Assembly: GCA_016716275.1 (NCBI GenBank)
Contig: JADJWR010000003.1
Location: forward strand, 1,403,961 to 1,467,960
Direction: 5' to 3'
DNA length: 64,000 bases
Source of the DNA: Burkholderiales bacterium
GTDB lineage: Bacteria; Pseudomonadota; Gammaproteobacteria; Burkholderiales; Burkholderiaceae_F
In this document: positions 33,466 to 43,099 of the stretch, piece by piece
Layout: every line of letters starts with the position of its first letter
How positions within the stretch are numbered: the first letter of the stretch is position 1
Made by a program: the position numbers and the translations under genes
The notes under the pieces: generated by a model
Database searches by the model: none
The model's input: the letters and a program-made list of their open reading frames with translations, nothing else
Told to the model about the DNA's origin: nothing

Positions 33466-34001
33466 AGAGCTTCGGGAAGGATCGACTGCACGAGGTGCGC
33501 GTCGAGCTGAATGGCGTGACCCGCAGCGGCAGCGCGGAGCCCCGCACGCTGCTGTCCGACTTCCTGCGCCACGAGCTTGGCGCCACCGGTACGCACGTCG
33601 GCTGCGAGCACGGAGTGTGCGGCGCGTGCACGGTGCGCATCGACGGCGTACCGGCGCGCGCCTGCCTGACGCTGGCCGTGCAGGTGCACGGCCGCAGCGT
33701 GCAGACGGTCGAAGGTCTTGCTCCCGAGGCGAGCGAGCCCGGTCGGCTCAGTAGCCTGCAGGCCGCGTTCCGCCGCCACTACGCCCTGCAGTGCGGCTTC
33801 TGCACGGCGGGGATCCTGAATTCGGCCGCCGCCTGGCTCGAGCGCGTGGCACAGGGCGAGATCGATCCGACCGAGGCGGCTGTGCGCGACCTGCTGTCGG
33901 GCCACCTGTGCCGCTGCACCGGCTACGCGCCGATCGTCGATGCGATTCTGGAGACGGCACTGGCGCACAGACAGACCGGCGCGCCCAGCGCCGCTCGATG
34001 A
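33462..34001 (+). CDS. Mo-hydroxylase 2Fe-2S subunit (CoxS/HmfC-like)
   Basis: 179 aa. I chose the TTG at 33462, which overlaps the preceding stop (TTGA) and sits behind GGGAG. There is no better ATG before the conserved part. Plant-type ferredoxin cluster cysteines are in HVGCEHGVCGACTVRIDG plus ARACL. The second, all-helical cluster domain has QCGFCTAGIL and HLCRCTGY. It transfers electrons from the Mo centre to FAD. The first motifs are unchanged from active enzymes. Confidence 0.92.
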   Translation: MKSFGKDRLHEVRVELNGVTRSGSAEPRTLLSDFLRHELGATGTHVGCEHGVCGACTVRIDGVPARACLTLAVQVHGRSVQTVEGLAPEASEPGRLSSLQAAFRRHYALQCGFCTAGILNSAAAWLERVAQGEIDPTEAAVRDLLSGHLCRCTGYAPIVDAILETALAHRQTGAPSAAR

Positions 34002-34049
34002 ATCTCCGGCCACCACGACCCCCACAACGGCTCACCGAGGAGACAGTCA

Positions 34050-35069
34050 ATGAATCGAATCCGCATCCCGCAGTTGCTGCGCCGCGCGATGGCATGTGCG
34101 GCGGTGGCCGCCGCCTTCGCGGCGCCGCCCGCCGGCGCCCAACAGAAGCCGGTCAACCTGACGATCGGCTCGTTTGCGCAGGGCTCGAGCTGGTACGTGT
34201 ACTCGGTGAACCTCGGCGAGCTTCTGCGCGGCGTGCTGCCGCCCGGCTCGACGGTGGATACGCCGCCGCTGGCCGGCGGCCTTGCCAACCCGCAGCTGGT
34301 GGCGAGCGGCAAAGCGCAGCTCGCCTTCGGCATGGCCGTCGTTGGCGCCTGGGCACTGGAGGGCAAGAACGGCTTCAACGCCCCGCTGCCGCAGCTGCGC
34401 GCCCTGGTTGGCGGCTGGGATGACTACTTCCTGGTGCCGATCGCGAGGGGCACGGGCTACGACGCCGACATGAGCGGCTTCTTCAAGAGCGTGCGACCGA
34501 AGGCCACCGTCACGCTGCTGCAGCGGGGCTCGATCGGCGCCTTCGGCGGCCAGCAGCTGCTGGAAATCGCGGGCGCAGACGAGAAGTCGCTCGCCGGCCA
34601 GGGCGGACGCTTCGAGTTCGGTACGTTCGACATGGTGAAGAACCGCTTCGCCGACGGCACCGGCGACGTGTTCGTGCAGGTGGCCACGCTCGGGCACCCG
34701 AGCATCACCGAGATCGCACGTAACACGCAGATCACCTTTCTCGCACCGGGCAAGGCAGTGCTCGAGCAGATGAACAGGCGCTACGGCTGGGAGACCAAGG
34801 CACTGCCGCAGGGGACCTTCCCGGGCCAGGACAGGGAAGTGATGCTGCCGTCGACCACCACCGTGCTGTTCGCTAGCACCGACATGAGCCCGGAGCTGGC
34901 CTACACGATCGTCAAGACAGTGTGCGAGCGCACCGACAAGCTGCGTGCCGCGCACAAGGCGCTCGCCGGGTTCGACTGTGCCAACAGGACCTGGACGCGC
35001 GAAACGACAGGCCTGCCGCTGCACGCGGGCGCCGAGAAGTACTTCCGCGAGCGCGGCTGGCTGAAGTAG
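34050..35069 (+). CDS. TRAP transporter periplasmic binding protein, TAXI family
   Basis: 339 aa. GAGGAGAC precedes ATG 34050. A signal peptide ends near PAGAQQ. The mature protein opens VNLTIGSFAQGSSWYVYSVNLGELL, the TAXI pattern of glycine/serine near the start, and has LAGGLANPQLVASGKAQLAFGM, which matches the family ligand loop. TAXI proteins capture carboxylates for TRAP permeases. The fused permease follows 34 bp later, and the location between hydroxylase and ligase genes suggests the pathway acid as cargo. Confidence 0.88.
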   Translation: MNRIRIPQLLRRAMACAAVAAAFAAPPAGAQQKPVNLTIGSFAQGSSWYVYSVNLGELLRGVLPPGSTVDTPPLAGGLANPQLVASGKAQLAFGMAVVGAWALEGKNGFNAPLPQLRALVGGWDDYFLVPIARGTGYDADMSGFFKSVRPKATVTLLQRGSIGAFGGQQLLEIAGADEKSLAGQGGRFEFGTFDMVKNRFADGTGDVFVQVATLGHPSITEIARNTQITFLAPGKAVLEQMNRRYGWETKALPQGTFPGQDREVMLPSTTTVLFASTDMSPELAYTIVKTVCERTDKLRAAHKALAGFDCANRTWTRETTGLPLHAGAEKYFRERGWLK

Positions 35070-35103
35070 CAGGCAGTCCCTGCCCACGGATCGGCACCCG
35101 GCG

Positions 35104-37062
35104 ATGAGCGCTCCGGTTGAGCACGACGCGTCCGGCGCGCGGATGCAGGAGAACGAGGCGACCGAGTCCTCGGAACTGCAGCTGCGCCGCTGGCGCGACC
35201 TCGCCAGCGTGGCCACGCTGATCGCGCTGGCTTGGACGCTCGCGCAGATCGCCTTCGTGCTGTGGCCTCAGATCGACACGCTGACCCAGCGCGCGCTGCA
35301 CACGGGCTTCGGCGTGGCGCTGGCGTTCGCGCTTTTCGGGCGCAAGGCGCGGTCGCCAGCAGCGAGGGTTGTGCTTGCCGCGACCGGCCTGGCGGCCTTC
35401 GCGCCAACGCTGTACGTGGCGATCAACGCGCAGTTCATCACCAGCGGCCGGATTCAGGGTCTGGATCCGGTTGCCCCGCTGGACTACGCGATGGGCTTGC
35501 TGCTGCTGGTGTTGCTTTTCGAGGCTGGACGCCGGGTGCTGGGCTGGGGGCTGGCCGTTTTCGTCGCCCTGTTCGTCGCCTATTTCTTCGCCGGACCGTA
35601 CCTGCCGGGTGTACTGGCGCATCGGTACAGCGGGCTGTCGAACTTCATCGACACCCAGTTCCTGTCGCTGCACGGCATCTTCGGCACGCCGGTCGGCGTG
35701 TCTGCTTCGACGGTCTTCTACTTCATCCTGTTCGCCGCCGTCTACGACATCTACGGCGGCGGACGGATGATCATCGAGCTGGCCTTTGCGCTCACCGGCC
35801 GCGCCGTCGGCGGCCCGGCAAAGGCAGCAGTGGTCTCCTCAGGCTTGCTTGGCAGCGTGTCGGGCAGTGCGGTGGCCAACGTGATGAGCACGGGGATCTT
35901 CACGATCCCGCTGATGAAGAAGGTCGGCTACTCGCCGCGGTTCGCCGGCGCAGTGGAGGCGGCTGCCTCGACCGGCGGTCAACTCGTGCCGCCGGTAATG
36001 GGCGCGGCGGCCTTCATCATGGCCGACTACCTGCGGACCTCGTACCAGACCATCGTGCTGGCCGCGATCCTGCCCGCCGTCGTGTACTACGTCGCACTTC
36101 TGGTGATGGTGGACCTGAAGGCACGCGCCGAGGGCCTGCGGCAGGGCGAGGAACTGCAGGCGCGGCCGCTCGCCCAGGTGCTGGCCGCGCGCGGCCACCT
36201 GCTGCTGCCGCTGGCCTGGCTGGTGTACCGGATCGTCGCCGGCTACCCGGTGGAGAAGGCGGCGCTCGAGGCCTGCCTCGTGACGCTCGTCGCCGGCTCG
36301 CTGCGGGCTGGTACGCGTCGGGGGCTCCGGCCGCTCGTCGAGGCGCTGATCGTGTCGGCCGAACGCACCGTCAGCGTGGCGCTGCCCTGCGCCCTTGCCG
36401 GCGTCGTGGTTGCGGTGATCGCCTTCACCGGGCTGGGTACCAAGTTCACCGGACTGATGGTCTGGGCCGCCGGCGGCAGCCTGGCCGCCCTGCTCGTGCT
36501 GACGATGCTCGCGAGCCTGGTGCTCGGTACTGGCATGCCCACCACTTCCGCCTACATCATGGCCGCCGTCCTGCTGGCTCCGGCACTCATCTCGGTCGGC
36601 GCAGAGCCGCTGACGGCGCACTTCTTCATTTTCTACTTCGCGATCCTCTCGATGGTCACACCGCCGGTGGCGCTGGCCTCGTACGCGGCCGCGTCGATCG
36701 CGCGCGCCTCCCCCTCGGATACCGGTTGGACCGCGTTGGCGCTTTGCCTGCCAGGTTTCCTGATTCCGTTCGCGGCGGTGGTGCATCCCGGACTGCTGAT
36801 GATCGGCACCCCGCTCGATGCGGCCTGGGGAGTGCTCAACTCAATGCTGGGATTCGTCGGCATCGGCGTGGCGCTGATCGGCTGGCTGTTCCGGCCGATG
36901 TCGATGCCCTGGCGCGCCTTCTTCGCTGTCGTCGGGCTGATGTCGCTGCTGCCCGACGCGATATCGACGCTCGCCTGCATCACGCTGCTGGCGGGGGCGG
37001 TGGCCTGGCTGTGGCGCGCCGCGCGACGCCAGCGCTCGGCGGTACTTCAAGGAGGCGAATAG
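35104..37062 (+). CDS. TRAP transporter fused permease (DctQM type)
   Basis: 652 aa with around 17 hydrophobic segments. The small (Q) part is N-terminal and the large (M) part follows, as usual for TAXI systems. Typical motifs are GSVSGSAVANVMSTGIFTIPLMKK, the VEAAASTGGQLVPPVMGAAAFIMAD block and TGMPTTSAYIMAAVLLAPAL with FYFAILSMVTPPVALASYAAA. It couples uptake to a sodium or proton gradient. The ligase gene starts immediately at the stop (no spacer). Confidence 0.92.
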   Translation: MSAPVEHDASGARMQENEATESSELQLRRWRDLASVATLIALAWTLAQIAFVLWPQIDTLTQRALHTGFGVALAFALFGRKARSPAARVVLAATGLAAFAPTLYVAINAQFITSGRIQGLDPVAPLDYAMGLLLLVLLFEAGRRVLGWGLAVFVALFVAYFFAGPYLPGVLAHRYSGLSNFIDTQFLSLHGIFGTPVGVSASTVFYFILFAAVYDIYGGGRMIIELAFALTGRAVGGPAKAAVVSSGLLGSVSGSAVANVMSTGIFTIPLMKKVGYSPRFAGAVEAAASTGGQLVPPVMGAAAFIMADYLRTSYQTIVLAAILPAVVYYVALLVMVDLKARAEGLRQGEELQARPLAQVLAARGHLLLPLAWLVYRIVAGYPVEKAALEACLVTLVAGSLRAGTRRGLRPLVEALIVSAERTVSVALPCALAGVVVAVIAFTGLGTKFTGLMVWAAGGSLAALLVLTMLASLVLGTGMPTTSAYIMAAVLLAPALISVGAEPLTAHFFIFYFAILSMVTPPVALASYAAASIARASPSDTGWTALALCLPGFLIPFAAVVHPGLLMIGTPLDAAWGVLNSMLGFVGIGVALIGWLFRPMSMPWRAFFAVVGLMSLLPDAISTLACITLLAGAVAWLWRAARRQRSAVLQGGE

Positions 37063-38603
37063 ATGCTCGATCTCGGACGCACGTTCCTGCAGAGCGTCGA
37101 GAGGAACCCCGGCGCCTGCGCGCTCGTGGACGGCGCGCTGCGCCTCAGCTATGCCGGCTGGCTGGCGCGCGTCGGCGGGGCGGTGCGCGGCCTGCGCGAT
37201 ATCGGCCTGGCGCGCGGCGATCACCTGCTGGTCGTTCTGCAGAACCGCTGGCAGATGGCGACGTTGCACTGGGCCTGCCAGTTCGCCGGTGTCGTCATCA
37301 CGCCGTTGAACTGGCGCGCCAAGGCCGACGAGATCGACTACTGCCTGCAGGACTCGGCGGCCAAGGCGATCGTCTACGAGCCGGTGGTCGAGTCCGCGGT
37401 GGCGGAGTCGGCGCTGGCCCGGAGGGTCACGCGCGTCGCGCTAGGCGGCGCCGCAGGCGGCGGGATCGCGCTCGACAGCTGGCTGCAGCCGGACCAGGAA
37501 CCGGAGCCGCTCGCCAGTGCCGAGGACCTGTCGCTGATGCTCTACACCTCGGGCACTACCGGCAAGCCAAAGGGTGTGCCGCGCCGGCACCGCGCTGAGC
37601 GGGCCGCCGCGCTCGCGCACGTCGCGCAGAACCTGTACGGCTACGGAGAGCGCACGCTGGGCGTGATGCCGCTGTATCACACGATGGGCGTGCGCTCGCT
37701 TCTGGCCCTGGCGCTGATCGACGGCCGCCTCGTCTGCATGCCGAAGTTCGACGCGAAGCTGGCGCTGGGCCACATACAGGCCGAGCAGGTGACGCACCTG
37801 TATCTGGTGCCCACGCTGTACCACGACCTGCTGGCGCATCCGGACTTCGCCACGACCGACGTTCGCAGCGTGCGCAAGCTGGGCTTTGCCGGCGCACCGA
37901 TGCACGACGCGCTGCTGGCCCGGCTCGATGCCGCGTTCAAGCCGGAGCTGTTCGTCAACCACTACGGCAGCTCTGAGATCTACACCTTCTCGATCAACCA
38001 GCATGCCGTGGCCAAGCCCGGCTCGGCCGGCAAGAGCGGGGTGAACGCGCGGCTGCGCGTGGTGCGGCTCGATGCGAGCGGGCCGGACGACCTCGCGGCG
38101 GTGAGGGAAGAGGGCCAGATCATCGCCGATCTGGCCGGGGACGAGTCCTTCGACGGCTACCACAACCGGCCCGAGGCCAACGCCAAGGCGCTGCGCCGGG
38201 GTGGTACTTCACCGGCGATACGGGCTACTTCGACGAGGACGGCGATCTCTACGTCACCGGCCGGGTCGACGACATGATCATCAGCGGCGGCGAGAACATC
38301 TCGCCGGTGGACATCGAGTCGGTGCTGTCCCTGCACCCCGGGGTCGACGAGGTGGCCGTGGCGGGCCTGCGCGACGAGCGCTGGGGCCAGCGCGTGGTGG
38401 CGTTCGTCAAGCCGCGGGACGCCGCGGTGTCGTTCGAGGCGCTCGATGCGCACTGCCGGCAGTCGGACCTGGTCAACTTCAAGCGGCCGCGCGAGTACGT
38501 GTTCGTGCGCGAGATCCCCAAGTCGCCGGTCGGAAAGATCCTGCGGCGCAAGCTGGTAGCCGGCGAGTTCGATGCAGTCTCCAGATCGGAGGCCTCCGAA
38601 TGA
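37063..38603 (+). pseudogene. Acyl-CoA ligase (HmfD-like, putative 2-furoate-CoA ligase), one-base frameshift
   Basis: About 513 aa if repaired. Motifs in frame 1 are the P-loop MLYTSGTTGKPKGVPRRH, NHYGSSEIYTF (A5) and the A8 start; after nucleotide 38200 the family continues in another frame with GWYFTGDTGYFDEDGDLYV and RVDDMIISGGENISPVDIE, ending KSPVGKILRRKLV (catalytic Lys). The break coincides with GGGG at 38198-38201; five Gs would restore one frame exactly, so a sequencing or replication slip is likely. Benzoate/furoate-type ligase. Its stop overlaps the UbiD gene start (ATGA). It should activate the acid left after decarboxylation. Confidence 0.85.
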
Positions 38604-40048
38604 ACAGCGCATTCACCGGCCTGCGCTCCTGGCTGCGTCACCTGGCGGCAACCGAACGGCTGGCGGTGGCGCGGCCGGGCGCGAAGCTCGAGCATGAACT
38701 CGCGGCGATCGCCAAGCGGCTCGACGGCCGGCAGGCCGTGCTGTTCCCGCAGCCCGGCGGGCACGCGATGCCGGTGGTCTCCGGCTTCATGTCGAAGCGC
38801 GCCTGGATCGCCGAGGCGATGGGCGTGCCGCAGAGCGAGTTGCTGGCGCGCTTCCGAGAGGCCAGCGAGGCGCCGACGCCGTGGCGCGAGGTCGCGGCCG
38901 CGCAGGCCGCGTGCCAGCAGGTCGTCCACGACTTCCGCGCAGGCGGGCAACTCGACATCGCGAGGCTGCTGCCGATCCCCACGCACAGCGAGCACGACAG
39001 CGGTGCCTACATCACTGCCGGGCTGGTCATCGCGCGCAATCCGAAGACCGGCGTGCAGAACGTCTCGATCAACCGCATCCAGGTCAACGCGCGCGACCGT
39101 CTCGGCATCCTTATGCTGCCGCGCCACCTGCGCGCGTTCTTCCAGACCGCGGAGGGCGAGGGCCAGCCGCTGCCAGTGGCCATCGTGATCGGCGTCGATC
39201 CGCTCACGGCCCTGTCGTCGCAGGCGATCACGCCGATCGACTTCGACGAGCTGACGATCGCCGGCAGCCTGCACGGCGCGCCGCTGGCGGTGACCAGGTG
39301 CCAGACCAGCGAGGTGCGCGTGCCGGCCGAGGCCGAGATCGTGATCGAGGGCCGCATTCTGCCGCGCGTGCGCGAGCCGGAAGGGCCGTTCGGCGAGTTC
39401 CCGAAGTACTACTCGGCCCGCGAGGAGCGCGAGGTGATCGAGATCGACCGGGTCAGCACGCGGCGCGATCCGATCTTCCACACCATCGTGCCGGCCGAGA
39501 TGGAGCATCTGCTGCTCGGCGCGATCCCGCGCGAGGCGACGCTGCTGGCTCACCTGCAAAGGAGCTTCCCCGGCGTGCTCGACGTGCACCTGTCGATCGG
39601 TGGCGTGGCGCGCTACCACCTGTACGTGAAGCTGGAGAAGCGCCGGGAAGGCGAACCGAAGAACGTGATTCTCGGCGCCTTCGGCGGGCACTACGACGTC
39701 AAGCACGTGGTGGTTGTCGACGACGACGTCGACGTGCACGACCCGCAGGAAGTCGAGTGGGCGATCGCGACCCGCTTCCAGGCCGACCGCGACCTGGTGG
39801 TAGTGACGGAGGCCCAGGGCTCGCCGCTCGACCCGTCGACTACGGTGCGCTTCATCCACTCGCACGGCGGCAAGCCGCCGGTGCACCTGCAGGGCATGAG
39901 CGCAAAGATGGGGCTGGATGCCACCAAGCCCCTCGAAAGCGCCGAACACGTATTCACACGGGTGTGCATCCCGGGCGAACGCGAGGTGGACCTCGCCACC
40001 GCGCTGCAGCCGGATGCCGTCGATCTCGAACGGATTCTCGCCGGCTAG
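38600..40048 (+). CDS. UbiD family prenylated-FMN decarboxylase (HmfF-like)
   Basis: 482 aa from ATG 38600. Landmarks are the N-terminal GLRSWLRHLAATERLAV, the Mn/prFMN-binding NVSINRIQVNARDRLGI, and the active-site block REPEGPFGEFPKYYS with the conserved Glu residues. C-terminal GMSAKMGLDATKPL is also family-like. UbiD enzymes reversibly decarboxylate unsaturated or aromatic acids with prenylated FMN. In this cluster the best fit is 2,5-furandicarboxylate to 2-furoate. No UbiX/HmfG flavin prenyltransferase is in the window, so the cofactor maker must be elsewhere. Confidence 0.9.
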   Translation: MNSAFTGLRSWLRHLAATERLAVARPGAKLEHELAAIAKRLDGRQAVLFPQPGGHAMPVVSGFMSKRAWIAEAMGVPQSELLARFREASEAPTPWREVAAAQAACQQVVHDFRAGGQLDIARLLPIPTHSEHDSGAYITAGLVIARNPKTGVQNVSINRIQVNARDRLGILMLPRHLRAFFQTAEGEGQPLPVAIVIGVDPLTALSSQAITPIDFDELTIAGSLHGAPLAVTRCQTSEVRVPAEAEIVIEGRILPRVREPEGPFGEFPKYYSAREEREVIEIDRVSTRRDPIFHTIVPAEMEHLLLGAIPREATLLAHLQRSFPGVLDVHLSIGGVARYHLYVKLEKRREGEPKNVILGAFGGHYDVKHVVVVDDDVDVHDPQEVEWAIATRFQADRDLVVVTEAQGSPLDPSTTVRFIHSHGGKPPVHLQGMSAKMGLDATKPLESAEHVFTRVCIPGEREVDLATALQPDAVDLERILAG

Positions 40049-40081
40049 GCGAGCTCGATTTCCAAGCGGAGAGCCACCATC

Positions 40082-40894
40082 ATGAGACTCAATGACCTGC
40101 CACATCCGGCGCGCGAGCTGCCGCCCGAGCTGGACGGTTTCCGCGTCGAGGTCGACGTCGCGCGAGAACGCGCCGACATCATCCTCGATCGGCCTCCGTT
40201 CAACATCGTCAGCATGCGCCAGCGCGAGCAGTTGCGCGTGGTGTTCGAGGCCCTCGATGCCGACTCGCGCGTGCGCGTGATCGTGCTGCGCGGGGTCGGC
40301 GAGCACTTCTCCAGCGGCGGCGACATCAAGGGGTTCATGCAGGCGAGCCCCGAGCACGTGTCCAAGCTGGCGTGGAACGTAGCCGCGCCGGCGCGCTGCA
40401 GCAAGCCGGTCATCGCCGCCAACCGCGGCTACTGCTTCGGGGTCGGCTTCGAGCTGTCGCTGGCGTGCGACTTCCGCATCGCCACCAGCACGACCCTGTA
40501 CGCGCTTCCCGAGCAGAAGCTGGGCCAGATCCCCGGATCGGGTGGCTCGGCGCGATTGCAGAAGATGGTCGGCGTCACCCGCACCAAGGACATCGTGATG
40601 CGCTCGCGCCGGATTCCCGGCAAGCAGGCCTACGAGTGGGGCGTGGCGACCGAGTGCGTGGCCGACAGCCACTTGGAGGCGGCCACCGACACGCTGGTCG
40701 ACGAACTGCGCGCGTTCTCGCCGCTCGCGCAGCGCACCGCCAAGAAGCTGCTCAACGACACCGAGGACTGCACGCTGGCGATCGCGATCGAGCTCGAAGG
40801 CCACTGCTACTCCCGCCTGCGCAGTTCGCACGACTTCGCCGAAGGCGTAGACGCCTTCCACAGCAAGCGCCGACCGGATTTCACCGGCGAATGA
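40082..40894 (+). CDS. Enoyl-CoA hydratase/isomerase family protein (HmfE-like)
   Basis: 270 aa. The oxyanion-hole segments HFSSGGDIKGF and GYCFGVGFELSLACDFRIA are present, and both catalytic Glu positions are kept (FELSLACD and LPEQKLGQIPGSGG). It would add water to a hydroxylated furoyl-CoA or similar enoyl-CoA after the Mo-hydroxylase step. It lies 33 bp after the UbiD gene behind GGAGAG. The final substrate is inferred from the cluster; a general beta-oxidation role cannot be excluded. Confidence 0.88.
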   Translation: MRLNDLPHPARELPPELDGFRVEVDVARERADIILDRPPFNIVSMRQREQLRVVFEALDADSRVRVIVLRGVGEHFSSGGDIKGFMQASPEHVSKLAWNVAAPARCSKPVIAANRGYCFGVGFELSLACDFRIATSTTLYALPEQKLGQIPGSGGSARLQKMVGVTRTKDIVMRSRRIPGKQAYEWGVATECVADSHLEAATDTLVDELRAFSPLAQRTAKKLLNDTEDCTLAIAIELEGHCYSRLRSSHDFAEGVDAFHSKRRPDFTGE

Positions 40895-40929
40895 GACCCA
40901 CCCACGCCCCAACCAAGGAGAAGACGCAC

Positions 40930-42102
40930 ATGAACACGATCGTCAAACCGCTGGCCGTCGCAGTCGGACTGGCATTCACCGCCGGCGCTTACGCGCAGAG
41001 CTCACCGATCCGCATCGGCGTGGTGACGCCGCTGTCGGGCACGTATGCCGGCATCGGTCAACAGGTCAAGTGGGGCCTCGACCTGGCGGCCAAGGAGATC
41101 AACGATGCCGGCGGAGTGATGGGCCGCAAGCTGGAGTTGATCTACGAGGACGAGGAGGCCAACCCGGCGGTCGCCACGCAGAAGGCAGAAAAGCTCTTCC
41201 AGGTCAGCAAGGTCGACTTCCTGACCGGTACCGTGAACTCCGGCTCGACGCTGGCAGTCGGGCAGGTGGCCGAGCGCAACCAGCGCCTGATCGCCACCAC
41301 CGTGTCGTTTGCGGACTCGATCACCGGTGACAAGTGCTCGCCGAACGTGTTCCGCGTCAACGCGCGCGCTGGAATGCAGTCGGCGGCGCTCGCCGAGTGG
41401 CTTTCCAAGGACAAGCCGCAGGCCAACGTCTTCTACCTTGGCCCCGACTACGAAATGGGGCGCAGCACGGTCGCCGCGTTCAAGAGCGCGGCAGAAGGCA
41501 AAGGCGCGCGCACGGTCGGCGAAATCTTTGCGCCGCTGGACAACAAGGACTACTCGCCGTACTTTGGCCAGATCCGCGCCGCTCGGCCATCGGTGATCTA
41601 CACCTCGGTGGCGGGCAACGACACGGTGCGCCTGTTCAACCAGCTGTCGGAGTTCGGCCTCGGCCGCAACCTGCAGATCGTCGGCGCCAGCGGCACGGTG
41701 ACCTCTCAGAACCTCGGCGCCATCGGCAAGGCGGCCGAGGGCTTCGTCACCGGCGTCGGGTACTCGCCGCTCATCGACACCGCCGAGAACAAGAAGTTCG
41801 TTGCTGCGTTCGAGGCTGCCAACAAGGCGTTGCCCGACCTGTATGGCGCCGACTCCTACGGGGTCCTGTACTTCTACAAGGCGGCAGTCGAGAAGGCGAA
41901 GTCGACCGATACCGACAGGGTCCGCACCGCGATGCGTGACCTGGAGTGGTCGACACCGCAAGGCGTGAAGAAGATGCGCGCCGGCGATCACCAGGCGATG
42001 CAGGACATGTACGCGGTTCGGGTAACCGACGGAAAGTTCGTGATCGTCGGCAAGGTGCCGGCGGCGGCGGCCGTCGGCCCGGACGCCTGCGCCAAGTTCT
42101 GA
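40930..42102 (+). CDS. ABC transporter substrate-binding protein (Leu/Ile/Val-binding type) of the second Liv system
   Basis: 390 aa. AAGGAG at 40915-40920 precedes ATG 40930. The signal peptide ends at GAYAQ. The mature start SSPIRIGVVTPLSGTYAGIGQQ and the blocks LELIYEDEEANPAVATQKAEKL and YLGPDYEMGRSTVAAF are typical of Peripla_BP_6 proteins that bind aromatic or branched acids. It follows the catabolic enzymes, so an aromatic/furan acid or a related ligand is likelier than leucine. A strong hairpin lies between it and livH. Confidence 0.9.
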   Translation: MNTIVKPLAVAVGLAFTAGAYAQSSPIRIGVVTPLSGTYAGIGQQVKWGLDLAAKEINDAGGVMGRKLELIYEDEEANPAVATQKAEKLFQVSKVDFLTGTVNSGSTLAVGQVAERNQRLIATTVSFADSITGDKCSPNVFRVNARAGMQSAALAEWLSKDKPQANVFYLGPDYEMGRSTVAAFKSAAEGKGARTVGEIFAPLDNKDYSPYFGQIRAARPSVIYTSVAGNDTVRLFNQLSEFGLGRNLQIVGASGTVTSQNLGAIGKAAEGFVTGVGYSPLIDTAENKKFVAAFEAANKALPDLYGADSYGVLYFYKAAVEKAKSTDTDRVRTAMRDLEWSTPQGVKKMRAGDHQAMQDMYAVRVTDGKFVIVGKVPAAAAVGPDACAKF

Positions 42103-42129
42103 GCGCGATTCTTGTGCCCTGCTGTCAAC

Positions 42130-42157
42130 GGCCACGCACAGGCGGCGGTGCGTGGCC
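42130..42157 (+). promoter_or_regulatory. Strong intercistronic stem-loop between binding protein and LivH genes
   Basis: GGCCACGCAC-N8-GTGCGTGGCC is a perfect 10 bp inverted repeat, 27 bp after the binding-protein stop and 48 bp before the permease start. No T-run follows. It probably stabilises the upstream mRNA or attenuates read-through, giving excess binding protein. Confidence 0.55.
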
Positions 42158-42205
42158 GCGACAGGCCAGGCGCGAGGCGCGCCCTGACCTCCGAGGAAGG
42201 AACGG

Positions 42206-43099
42206 ATGACCGAAATACTGGATTGGCTGCAGTTCGTGCTGTCGCCGCAGGTGATCAACGGCCTGTCGATCGGCGTGGCCGTGATCCTGATGGCGCTCGG
42301 GCTGACGATCATCTTCGGCCTGCTCGATGTCATCAACATGGCGCACGGCGAGTTCTACGCGCTCGGCGCCTACCTCGCCGTGGCGATGCTTGCGACCGGA
42401 CTGCCGTTCTGGTGGGCGCTGGTGCTGGTGCCTCTGGCGATGCTGGTGGTCGGCTACGCGACCGAGCGGCTGCTGATACAGCGCGTGTTCGACAGCAAGG
42501 ACCGCCACACGCTGACGCTGCTGCTGACGCTGGGCTTCGGCATTGTGCTGGAGGAAGTGCTGAAGATCCTGTTCGGCGCCAATCCGCTGCGGTTGGACAC
42601 GCCGATCGGCGGCGCTACCGAGGCACTCGGACTGTTCTTTCCGAATTACCGCCTGTTCCTGATGGTGTTCGGCGCGCTTCTGATTGCCGCCGTCTGGATC
42701 GTGGTCTTCCGCACCCGCCTGGGCGCGATGGTGCGCGCCGCCGCCTTCGACCGCCACATGGCGGGGTCGCTTGGCGTGCCGGTGGCGGTCATTTACGCGG
42801 CGACCTTCGCCTTCGGCGTAGCGCTGGCAGGCCTGTCGGGCGTGCTGCTGGCTCCTATCTACTCGGTATTCCCGACGATGGGCCGGGACTTCGTGCTGAT
42901 GGCCTTCTCGGTGGTGATCGTCGGTGGCATGGGCTCGATCAAGGGCGCCGTCATCGCCGGGCTGCTGTTGACCCAGATCCAGTCGATCTCGAGCCTGTAC
43001 ATCTCGCCGGTGTGGAGCGATCCGCTGCTGTTCGGAATCATGGTGCTGGTGCTGATGTGGCGGCCGCAGGGGTTGTTCGGAAGGCTGGGCCATGCCTGA
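42206..43099 (+). CDS. livH: ABC transporter permease LivH (second system)
   Basis: 297 aa with about eight membrane segments. Diagnostic pieces are NGLSIGVAVILMALGLTIIFG, VINMAHGEFYALGAYLAV and the C-terminal LMWRPQGLFGRLGHA. GAGGAAGGA precedes the start. It overlaps livM by 8 bp. The binding protein gene is upstream across the hairpin. Confidence 0.93.
   Translation: MTEILDWLQFVLSPQVINGLSIGVAVILMALGLTIIFGLLDVINMAHGEFYALGAYLAVAMLATGLPFWWALVLVPLAMLVVGYATERLLIQRVFDSKDRHTLTLLLTLGFGIVLEEVLKILFGANPLRLDTPIGGATEALGLFFPNYRLFLMVFGALLIAAVWIVVFRTRLGAMVRAAAFDRHMAGSLGVPVAVIYAATFAFGVALAGLSGVLLAPIYSVFPTMGRDFVLMAFSVVIVGGMGSIKGAVIAGLLLTQIQSISSLYISPVWSDPLLFGIMVLVLMWRPQGLFGRLGHA

Noticed and set aside
35232..37598. 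788-codon plus-strand frame across the TRAP permease
   Set aside because: Out of frame with the permease, whose membrane helices and motifs are in the other frame; the product is Arg/Gly-rich.
38249..40912. 887-codon open frame on the minus strand
   Set aside because: Antisense to the UbiD and enoyl-CoA hydratase genes; composition Arg/Ala/His/Asp-rich with no recognisable domain or start signal.
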